Origin: Actinomycetota bacterium
Lineage (GTDB): Bacteria > Actinomycetota > Acidimicrobiia > Acidimicrobiales > RAAP-2
Reading direction: 5' to 3'
Assembly: GCA_009701115.1 (NCBI GenBank)
Contig: WLKR01000100.1
Span: 1-5,342, forward strand
Length of the DNA: 5,342 nucleotides
The notes beneath the pieces were generated by a model, which did no database searches, was not told the DNA's origin, and worked only from the letters and a program-made list of their open reading frames with translations. Position numbers and translations under genes: made by a program. Below, one piece after another: positions 1 through 4,833 of the stretch (positions are counted from its first letter, which is position 1; each line of letters starts with the position of its first letter).

Positions 1-1864
1 CGCGAGATTCGAGGACTCGGACGTTGCGAGCTTCGAGACCCTTGGGGCCCTTGGCTACGTCCACTGTCACCTTCTGGCCCTTGCGGAGTCCACGAAGGTT
101 GCGGTCCATGATCTGTGACGAGTGAATGAAGAGCTCCTGGCCTTCGCGGTCAATGGCGAAGCCGTAACCCTTCGCTTCGTTGAAGAAGCTCACGGTTGCC
201 GTTGGTCCACCATCGCGACCAACGGAACCACCCTCGGGGCGGTCCCCACGAGGAGCACGGTCAGCAAACTCACGACGGGGCGCACGGTCATCACGGAATG
301 AAGGACGGTCACCACGGGGCGCACGGTCGTCACGGAATGAAGGACGATCCCCACGAGGGGCACGGTCATCACGGAAGGCCGGACGATCCCCACGGGGTGC
401 ACGGTCGCTGCGTGGAGCGAACTCACTACGGGCGGGACGGTCTTCACGCGGACCAAAGTCGCTGCGGGCGGGACGGTCGTCACGGAATGAAGGACGATCC
501 CCACGAGGGGCACGGTCGCGGTCACCGAAGTCACGGCGCGGGGCGCGAGGACCACGGTCGGCGCGGTCACGGCTCTGTGGACGACGGTCGCCGCGGTCGC
601 GGTCTTCACGACGTGCGGGACGGTCAGCTTCGCGAACAACTTCGGCGTCGATGATGGCGCGAATGTCAGCCAAGGTCATTGGGATCTCTTCGCGCTGGGC
701 CTTACCTACGAGGGGGCGCATCTTTTCCGTCGGGGGAGTCAGACGCTGTGCTTCGGCGTCGGCACGCTTTACAACCTTGGGCTCAAAACCCAGGTCGCGC
801 ATCATCCGCTTGGTCTTACCGATCATGTCGGGAAGAACAATCGAAACAACGAGGCCCGTCTCACCGGCACGACCAGTACGGCCGGAACGGTGGATGTAGT
901 CATCGTTGGCCTGTGGCAGGTCGTAGTGGATAACACAGGGCAGGGCGTCGATGTGAATACCACGCGCGGCCACATCGGTAGCGACGAGAACATCGGCGCG
1001 ACCAGAGATAACGGCGGCGAGGGCCTTTTCACGCTGGGCCTGGGTGCGGTCACCGTGAATAGCAACGGCTTCGATACCGCGCTGCTCGAGCTGGTGAGCC
1101 AAACGGTCGGCACCGTGCTTGGTCTTGCAAAAGACGATGGAACGGCCGTGCTCGGCAACAAGTGAAGCCACAGTCTCGACGCGGTCGTCCTTACCCGTTA
1201 CCCAGAAGTGGTGGTCCACTTCGGAGGGAGCGGCGTCGCCAACGACATCGTGGACGGCGGGGTTGTGGGTGAACTCTTCAACGAGGGAGCGAACTTCTGA
1301 ACCCAGGGTGGCCGAGAACAACATGACGTGACGGTTCGGAGCGGTCTTACGCATGATGCGACGAACAGCGGGGGCAAAACCCATGTCGGCCATGCGGTCG
1401 GCCTCGTCAACGATCACGGTGGTGACGGAGTTGAGGTCCAGGTCGTCCTGCTCGAGGAGGTCCTCAAGGCGTCCGGGGCACGCGACGATGATGTCGGTAC
1501 CCATCTGGAGTGAACGGCGAGCCAACTTGTAGGAGGTGCCTCCGTAGATGGTGATGATGCGGCGACCACGGTCGGTGGTCAGCTGGGCCAGTTCCTTTTG
1601 GACCTGAGCGGCCAATTCACGGGTTGGTACGAGGACCAGTCCGCGGGGCTGGTACGGCTCGGCACGAGGGGTACGGGCGAGCAAGGCGAGGCCGAAGGCC
1701 AACGTCTTACCGGAACCGGTAGGGGCGCGTCCCACAATGTCTCGACCAGCGAGGGCATCGGGTAACGACGACTCTTGGATTGGGAATGGTGACTCAATTC
1801 CCTGATCTGAAAGTTTCTTGACAAGTTGGGCGGGTAGGCCCAGTTCAGCAAAGGATAACGACAT
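1..1864 (-). CDS. DEAD-box RNA helicase with Arg/Asp-rich repeat tail and C-terminal cold-shock domain (3' end cut by window edge)
   Basis: This is an ATP-dependent RNA helicase that should unwind or remodel RNA duplexes in the cytoplasm. The frame is open from ATG at 1864 to the window edge, 621 codons without a stop. RecA domain 1 has a Q motif ending PIQ (residues 28-30), motif I APTGSGKT (47-54), PTRELA (80-85), PGR (130-132), DEAD (153-156) and SAT (184-186). RecA domain 2 has ATDVAARG (295-302) and HRSGRTGR (325-332). Residues about 415-545 are a low-complexity tail of RAPRGDRP-type repeats. Residues about 555-618 form a cold-shock domain, with RNP-1-like KGYGFA (565-570) and RNP-2-like LFIHSS (578-583). 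The protein probably ends within a few residues of the edge, since it already reaches the NVRVLES ending typical of Csp proteins. GGGAG (1875-1879) lies 10 nt upstream of the ATG and supports this start. Many Arg codons are CGT, which may reflect high expression. The exact subfamily (DeaD/CsdA or RhlE type) is not decided. Confidence 0.95.
   Translation of the reverse strand, partial: MSLSFAELGLPAQLVKKLSDQGIESPFPIQESSLPDALAGRDIVGRAPTGSGKTLAFGLALLARTPRAEPYQPRGLVLVPTRELAAQVQKELAQLTTDRGRRIITIYGGTSYKLARRSLQMGTDIIVACPGRLEDLLEQDDLDLNSVTTVIVDEADRMADMGFAPAVRRIMRKTAPNRHVMLFSATLGSEVRSLVEEFTHNPAVHDVVGDAAPSEVDHHFWVTGKDDRVETVASLVAEHGRSIVFCKTKHGADRLAHQLEQRGIEAVAIHGDRTQAQREKALAAVISGRADVLVATDVAARGIHIDALPCVIHYDLPQANDDYIHRSGRTGRAGETGLVVSIVLPDMIGKTKRMMRDLGFEPKVVKRADAEAQRLTPPTEKMRPLVGKAQREEIPMTLADIRAIIDAEVVREADRPARREDRDRGDRRPQSRDRADRGPRAPRRDFGDRDRAPRGDRPSFRDDRPARSDFGPREDRPARSEFAPRSDRAPRGDRPAFRDDRAPRGDRPSFRDDRAPRGDRPSFRDDRAPRREFADRAPRGDRPEGGSVGRDGGPTATVSFFNEAKGYGFAIDREGQELFIHSSQIMDRNLRGLRKGQKVTVDVAKGPKGLEARNVRVLESR
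287..403 (-). repeat. Three tandem 39-bp units encoding a 13-residue RAPRGDRPxFRDD repeat
   Basis: Three consecutive 39-bp units (287-325, 326-364, 365-403) in the helicase tail each encode RAPRGDRP[S/A]FRDD (helicase residues 488-526). They keep the reading frame and differ mainly at third codon positions. Degenerate versions extend the array from about 236 to 622, including short RPARS[D/E]F units. The composition, rich in Arg, Asp and Pro with regularly spaced Phe, predicts a disordered RNA-binding linker between the helicase core and the cold-shock domain. It resembles RGG-type tails, but Gly is scarce and Arg alternates with Asp. Confidence 0.9.
473..517 (-). repeat. Distant 45-bp perfect copy of the tail repeat (matches 323-367)
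   Basis: The 45 bases at 473-517 are identical to those at 323-367, exactly 150 bp away, and encode another RAPRGDRPSFRDD unit (helicase residues 451-463). Identity at every synonymous site, unlike the neighbouring units, points to recent duplication or gene conversion inside the array. Recombination between the two copies would remove or add 150 bp, or 50 residues, in frame. Confidence 0.9.
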
Positions 1865-1873
1865 GACTAATAA

Positions 1874-1914
1874 TCTCCCGACAACGTTGGAAATAATGAG
1901 TCCAACTCGAGAGA
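1874..1914 (-). promoter_or_regulatory. Leader hairpin sequestering the helicase Shine-Dalgarno sequence
   Basis: On the minus strand, TCTCTCGA (1914-1907) can pair along its full length with TCGGGAGA (1881-1874); seven pairs are Watson-Crick and one is G-U. The inner arms GTTGGA (1906-1901) and TCCAAC (1891-1886) pair perfectly around a 9-nt AT-rich loop (1900-1892). The two stems are contiguous on the 5' side and separated by a 4-nt GTTG bulge (1885-1882) on the 3' side, giving 14 pairs in all. The ribosome-binding GGGAG (1879-1875) is fully inside the outer stem, while the ATG at 1864 lies 9 nt beyond it. The pairing is read directly from the sequence; a role in translation control is inferred. 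Confidence 0.6.
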
Positions 1915-1919
1915 AATGC

Positions 1920-1950
1920 ACCGAATCGGTCTCCACCGCACTTTGCGGCG
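1920..1950 (-). promoter_or_regulatory. Two further small hairpins in the helicase 5' leader
   Basis: CGCCGC (1950-1945) pairs with GCGGTG (1939-1934) around AAAGT, six pairs including one G-U. ACCG (1930-1927) pairs with CGGT (1923-1920) around ATT. Both fall inside the predicted leader, between the transcription start near 1961 and the hairpin that covers the ribosome-binding site. Neither is followed by a U-tract, so they do not look like intrinsic terminators. They may help fold the leader, but the second is weak and could be chance. Confidence 0.35.
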
Positions 1951-1967
1951 ATTACAACACTTCGGTC

Positions 1968-1996
1968 AGTTTAGGACACCGAGGAATCTTTGGCAA
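1968..1996 (-). promoter_or_regulatory. Sigma-70-type promoter of the helicase gene
   Basis: On the minus strand, a -35 element TTGCCA (1996-1991) is followed after exactly 17 bp by a -10 element TAAACT (1973-1968). Both match the housekeeping consensus well. Transcription would start near 1961, giving a leader of about 97 nt before the ATG at 1864. The promoter lies just downstream of the tRNA-Leu gene on the same strand, so some read-through from the tRNA promoter is also possible because no terminator is visible between them. Confidence 0.65.
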
Positions 1997-2017
1997 GGGG
2001 TAGTTTTAAGAAATTTT

Positions 2018-2103
2018 TGGTGCGGGCGAGAGGACTTGAACCTCCACTCCCTTTCGAGAACTGGGACCTAAACCCAGCGCGTCTGCCATTTCGCCACGCC
2101 CGC
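2018..2103 (-). tRNA. tRNA-Leu (anticodon UAG), CCA encoded
   Basis: The minus strand folds as a class II tRNA. Acceptor arms GCGGGCG (2103-2097) and CGCCCGC pair completely and are followed by discriminator A (2021) and an encoded CCA (2020-2018). The anticodon stem CTGGG/CCCAG encloses the loop TTTAGGT, giving anticodon TAG, which reads CUA and by wobble other CUN leucine codons. The variable region is long, with a TCTC/GGGA stem and a GAAA loop, as expected for tRNA-Leu. The T arm has GGAGG and CCTCT around TTCAAGT. No U-rich hairpin terminator is seen after the CCA. Confidence 0.96.
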
Positions 2104-2113
2104 AAGTCGTATC

Positions 2114-2134
2114 AGCCTAGAGCGAAAGCCTAGA
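2114..2134. repeat. Paired 8-bp direct repeat AGCCTAGA in the divergent tRNA-Leu/clpP intergenic region
   Basis: AGCCTAGA occurs at 2114-2121 and again at 2127-2134, a 13-bp period, in the 61-bp gap between the divergent tRNA-Leu and clpP genes. On the minus strand the copy nearer the tRNA gives TAGGCT (2119-2114), placed about right for a tRNA -10 element (10 nt before the mature 5' end), but no good -35 accompanies it. The pair could be a regulator binding site or a chance duplication. Confidence 0.3.
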
Positions 2135-2151
2135 AAGTCCGAACAAGCCGG

Positions 2152-2157
2152 TAGATT
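2152..2157 (+). promoter_or_regulatory. -10 element of a leaderless clpP promoter
   Basis: TAGATT (2152-2157) fits the TAnnnT -10 pattern, and 7 nt separate it from the ATG at 2165. Transcription would therefore begin at or next to the A of the start codon. No convincing TTGACA-like -35 lies 16-18 bp upstream, which is tolerated at many actinobacterial promoters. There is also no Shine-Dalgarno sequence before either the TTG at 2156 or the ATG at 2165, consistent with a leaderless transcript. Confidence 0.5.
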
Positions 2158-2164
2158 GGCAGAT

Positions 2165-2752
2165 ATGAAAGAACTTCAAATGTCGGACGGCCTGGCCGTA
2201 AACGATCTCAATCAGCGACTTCTGAAGGAGCGGATTGTCTTCTTGGGCTCCCAGGTCGACCAAGCTTCCGCCAATCGAATTTGTGCCGAACTCCTCCTTC
2301 TCGAAGCCGATGACCCTAAAAAGGACATCAGTCTCTACATCAACTCACCCGGTGGTTCGGTGACTGACGGGCTGGCAATCTACGACACCATGCAGTACGT
2401 GAGCTGCGATATTCGCACCATCTGCATCGGGATGGCCGCCTCCATGGGCCAGTTTCTGCTCTCGGCCGGCGCCCCCGGCAAGCGTTTCGCCCTGCCACAC
2501 AGTCGGATCTTGATGCACCAACCCAGCGCTGGCGGCATGCAGGGCCAGGCCTCGGACATTGCTATTCAGGCCGAGCAGATCGTTTATCTGAAGAAGATGC
2601 TCGCCGAGCGCATTGCTTTCCACACCGGTCAGACCCTCGAAAAGATTGAGGCCGACTCGGACCGTGACCGTTGGTTCACCGCGCAAGAGTCTCTCGAATA
2701 TGGATTCATCGATGCCGTAATCGAGCGTTCTTCGGCCGCCGGAGGAAATTGA
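2165..2752 (+). CDS. clpP: ATP-dependent Clp protease proteolytic subunit ClpP (ClpP1-like)
   Basis: This is the serine peptidase subunit of the cytoplasmic Clp protease. It should assemble into a tetradecameric chamber and degrade proteins fed by a ClpX or ClpC ATPase. The 195-residue product is full length for the family. The catalytic triad is visible: Ser93 in GMAASMGQ, His118 in LMHQP, and Asp168 in DRDRW. The oxyanion-loop region INSPGGSV (59-66) and the end-domain motif LEYGFID (177-183) are intact. [13 protein letters not shown] closely resembles mycobacterial ClpP1 as I remember it. There is one extra residue after HQP (SAGG) relative to E. coli ClpP. I prefer ATG 2165 over the in-frame TTG at 2156 because of the leaderless promoter layout; TTG would add three residues. 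No clpX or tig is adjacent, so this may be a ClpP paralogue outside the usual tig-clpP-clpX cluster. It heads an apparent operon with the exporter genes. Confidence 0.96.
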   Translation: MKELQMSDGLAVNDLNQRLLKERIVFLGSQVDQASANRICAELLLLEADDPKKDISLYINSPGGSVTDGLAIYDTMQYVSCDIRTICIGMAASMGQFLLSAGAPGKRFALPHSRILMHQPSAGGMQGQASDIAIQAEQIVYLKKMLAERIAFHTGQTLEKIEADSDRDRWFTAQESLEYGFIDAVIERSSAAGGN

Positions 2753-2766
2753 GCTCTGAGCTCAAT
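2748..2766. repeat. Perfect 19-bp inverted repeat across the clpP stop and the likely wzm start
   Basis: The arms ATTGAGCTC (2748-2756) and GAGCTCAAT (2758-2766) are perfect inverted copies around one central T. As RNA this gives an 8-bp stem with a CTG loop. It covers the clpP TGA (2750-2752) and the overlapping TTG (2749-2751), right after GGAGG at 2741-2745. There is no following T-run, so it is a poor intrinsic terminator. It could be a coupling hairpin opened by ribosomes finishing clpP, or a dimeric protein operator. Confidence 0.55.
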
Positions 2767-3684
2767 CCGCTAGCGCGTCGACCCGTCGAGCAGCGCCCGG
2801 TTCGCGTCGTTAGTGCCCACCTCTCTATGCGCCAGCGATTGCGCGCGATTTGGGATTCCCGTGAACTGCTGACGTATCTCGTCACGGCCGACATCAAGAT
2901 CAAGTACAAGGGCACTGCACTTGGCGTCATGTGGTCAATGGTGGCCCCCGCGCTCAGTATTGGCGTCTACTTCCTGATCTTTCAGGTCATTTTGAAGAAC
3001 GGCGTACCGGATTATGTCGTGATGCTCTGGGCCGGAATGCTCGTCTGGACCTTCTTTTCGGCGGTCGTGGTCAACGGCACTGGCATCGTGGTGCAGCGAT
3101 CTGGAATCGTTAAAAAAGTCGCCTTTCCTCGAGAGATTCTGGCGCTGTCCACGGTTGGCACAGCCCTCGTCTACTTCGTTCTGCAGTTCATCGTCCTTGG
3201 CGTACTGATGGGCGTGATGGGTCACGCACCGGCCTGGGGTGATTTCTGGCTCCTGCCACTCGCCTTTCTGGGTCTCTTGCTCTTGGCTTCGGCGCTCGGC
3301 ATTGTGCTCTCTGCGGTCAACGTCTACTTCCGCGACATGCAACATCTGGTGGAAGTCGGCATCTTCTTATGGTTCTGGTTAACGCCAGTCGTCTACTCCT
3401 TCCAGCAGACCGTGGCGCCAATGCTCGGCGCTAAGGGCTTGACGTGGATCTACTTCTTGAATCCCATTACGCCCGTCGTCTTGACCTTCCAGCGCGTCCT
3501 CTACGGACAGACCATGGTTACCGCCACGACGCCCGGCCACGCGATGATCAACGTCTTGCCTAACTGGTCAGCGCTGCACTACGCCGTACTAGACGGCGCG
3601 TTGATTGCTGCGAGCGGTGTTGCGCTAATCGTCGCGATTCGTATCTTTGGCCGCCTCCAGGGCAACTTCGCCGAGGAGCTCTAA
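2749..3684 (+). CDS. wzm: ABC-2 type polysaccharide exporter permease, Wzm family
   Basis: This is the membrane component of a Wzm/Wzt-type ABC exporter that moves undecaprenyl-linked O-antigen, teichoic acid-like or other cell-surface glycan across the cytoplasmic membrane. From the TTG at 2749 it has 311 residues, slightly longer than the usual 260-290. A cytoplasmic N-terminus with [17 protein letters not shown] (38-54) precedes about six membrane segments, roughly residues 57-82, 89-115, 130-157, 166-192, 201-219 and 285-305. Family hallmarks are [12 protein letters not shown] (58-69), [12 protein letters not shown] (123-134), VYFRDMQHL (192-200) and LTPVVY (211-216). The start is uncertain. 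TTG 2749 overlaps the clpP stop and follows GGAGG, but with only 3 nt spacing; ATG 2827 (residue 27) has no ribosome-binding site; and TTG 2671 lies deep inside clpP. The stop directly abuts wzt, so the two are clearly co-translated partners. The exported glycan cannot be told from this window. Confidence 0.9.
   Translation: MSSELNPLARRPVEQRPVRVVSAHLSMRQRLRAIWDSRELLTYLVTADIKIKYKGTALGVMWSMVAPALSIGVYFLIFQVILKNGVPDYVVMLWAGMLVWTFFSAVVVNGTGIVVQRSGIVKKVAFPREILALSTVGTALVYFVLQFIVLGVLMGVMGHAPAWGDFWLLPLAFLGLLLLASALGIVLSAVNVYFRDMQHLVEVGIFLWFWLTPVVYSFQQTVAPMLGAKGLTWIYFLNPITPVVLTFQRVLYGQTMVTATTPGHAMINVLPNWSALHYAVLDGALIAASGVALIVAIRIFGRLQGNFAEEL
3673..3678 (+). promoter_or_regulatory. wzt: Ribosome binding site of wzt inside the wzm 3' end
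   Basis: GAGGAG (3673-3678) lies 6 nt before the wzt ATG at 3685, within the last codons of wzm. With the wzm TAA at 3682-3684 directly abutting the ATG, this fixes the wzt start and indicates tight translational coupling, which would help keep the two subunits in balance. Confidence 0.7.
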
Positions 3685-4833
3685 ATGGCCTTCGTCGTTG
3701 AAGTTCAAAACGTGGATAAGCACTTTCGTCTCCACAAGGAGCGGCACAAGTCACTGAAGGACCGCGTCCTGCACCCCGGACAGGGCAGCTTCACGGATCT
3801 GCACGTCCTGCAAGACGTCTCCTTCAACATCGGTTCCGGCGAGACCGTTGGTGTTCTGGGCCGTAACGGTTCGGGTAAGTCCACGCTGCTCAAATGCATC
3901 TGTGGCGTACTGCAGCCCACTTCCGGACAGATTCTCGTGCGAGGTGAACTGGCCGGACTACTCGAACTCGGCGCTGGCTTTCAGCCCGAACTATCCGGTC
4001 GCGACAACATCTACCTCTCCGCCTCGATGCTCGGTCTCTCAAGACGCAAGGTCGACGGCTTGATTGACGAGATCGTGGAGTTCTCCGAACTCGAGAAGTT
4101 CATCGACTCGCCCGTCAAGTTCTTCTCCTCGGGTATGTACGTCCGACTCGGCTTTGCCGTAGCCGTGACGGCGAATCCCGACGTGCTCGTCGTGGACGAA
4201 GTGCTCGCCGTGGGTGACGAGCGTTTCCAGGCCAAGTGCATGGACCGTATTCGTCAGTTTCAGGCCGATGGTCGCACTATTTTGCTGGTCTCGCACAATG
4301 CCGACCAAGTGCGCGCTCTCTGTGACCGGGCCGTGGTTTTGGAAAAGGGACGACTCGTGGCGGACGCGCCGGCCGGCGAAGCCGTTCGTGTCTTTCGCGA
4401 GCACCTACTCGGCGGGGCCACCGTGTCGAGTGAGACCACTCAGGTTGATGGCGGCGTCGTCATTGAATCAATGCGCGGCAGCAACGGCAGCTTCATGGCC
4501 CAAACCGGCCAGCGTTTCGAGTTTGAGGTCACCATCAATTCCCAGATGCCCGTCGAAGGCGCGTTCGTGATGGAGCTCTACAGCCAGGCCGGCAAGTTGG
4601 TGGTCCGCACCGACCCCACGCAGACTCCCGTTTCTCTCAGCCCCGGCACGCAGACATTGTCGGTAGCGATTGAGGATCTTCCCCTGATGGACGGTTCCTA
4701 CCAAGTAAACCTTGGCATCGTGAGCTCAGAGGGCAACACCGTATTTGCGTGGCGCGAACAAATTGCGGCCCTGGAAGTCTCCTACGCCGGTCGCGGCGCG
4801 GGCCTAGTGGCCTTGCGCCTCAACGTTCACTAA
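3685..4833 (+). CDS. wzt: ABC exporter ATPase with C-terminal glycan-binding-type domain, Wzt family
   Basis: This is the ATPase that powers glycan export through the adjacent Wzm permease. The 382-residue protein has a nucleotide-binding domain at about 1-242 with Walker A GRNGSGKST (59-67), Q-loop Gln100, the family-typical signature FSSGMYVRLGFAVA (147-160) in place of LSGGQ, Walker B VLVVDEVLAVGDE (167-179) and H-loop His204. The LLELGAGFQPELSGRDNI segment (92-109) is characteristic of Wzt/TagH ATPases. Residues about 245-382 are an extra region rich in beta strands (for example FEFEVTINSQ, FVMELYSQAG, YQVNLGIVSS). This matches the place and style of the Wzt C-terminal domain, which in characterised systems recognises the non-reducing end of the finished glycan. 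The assignment of this domain is by position and pattern. Its presence favours a system that exports a completed, end-modified polymer over a simple teichoic acid TagH. The start is set by GAGGAG 6 nt upstream and by contact with the wzm stop. Confidence 0.95.
   Translation: MAFVVEVQNVDKHFRLHKERHKSLKDRVLHPGQGSFTDLHVLQDVSFNIGSGETVGVLGRNGSGKSTLLKCICGVLQPTSGQILVRGELAGLLELGAGFQPELSGRDNIYLSASMLGLSRRKVDGLIDEIVEFSELEKFIDSPVKFFSSGMYVRLGFAVAVTANPDVLVVDEVLAVGDERFQAKCMDRIRQFQADGRTILLVSHNADQVRALCDRAVVLEKGRLVADAPAGEAVRVFREHLLGGATVSSETTQVDGGVVIESMRGSNGSFMAQTGQRFEFEVTINSQMPVEGAFVMELYSQAGKLVVRTDPTQTPVSLSPGTQTLSVAIEDLPLMDGSYQVNLGIVSSEGNTVFAWREQIAALEVSYAGRGAGLVALRLNVH

Noticed and set aside
236..622. Regularly spaced repeats that could suggest a CRISPR array
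   Set aside because: The units are contiguous with no unique spacers, lie within a continuous reading frame, and encode a protein repeat.
180..899. Long plus-strand open frame encoding a 239-residue Ser/Arg-rich repetitive protein, with two other open frames (190-639 minus and 196-654 plus) over the same array
   Set aside because: All lie opposite or out of frame with the helicase tail. The GC-rich 39-bp repeat, whose length is a multiple of three, keeps several frames free of stops, and the products show only repeat composition with no domain. The helicase frame has clear motifs on both sides.
1993..2018. Possible intrinsic terminator after the tRNA (T/A-rich stretch)
   Set aside because: There are A/T runs but no GC-rich stem preceding a U-tract on the minus strand, so no terminator is called.
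2117..2135. Possible ClgR-type operator (CGCT half-site on the minus strand) upstream of clpP
   Set aside because: Only one half-site resembles the known ClgR consensus; the second half lacks the GCG core.
2345..2686. Minus-strand open frame of 113 codons inside clpP
   Set aside because: It is antisense to the highly conserved ClpP catalytic region and shows no recognisable motif.
2935..3345. Minus-strand open frame of 136 codons inside wzm
   Set aside because: It is a hydrophilic mirror of the membrane-protein codons, with no ribosome-binding evidence or family resemblance.
4214..4570. Plus-strand 118-codon open frame within wzt
   Set aside because: It is a frame-shifted shadow of the ATPase, which itself is intact with Walker B and H-loop motifs in the correct frame.
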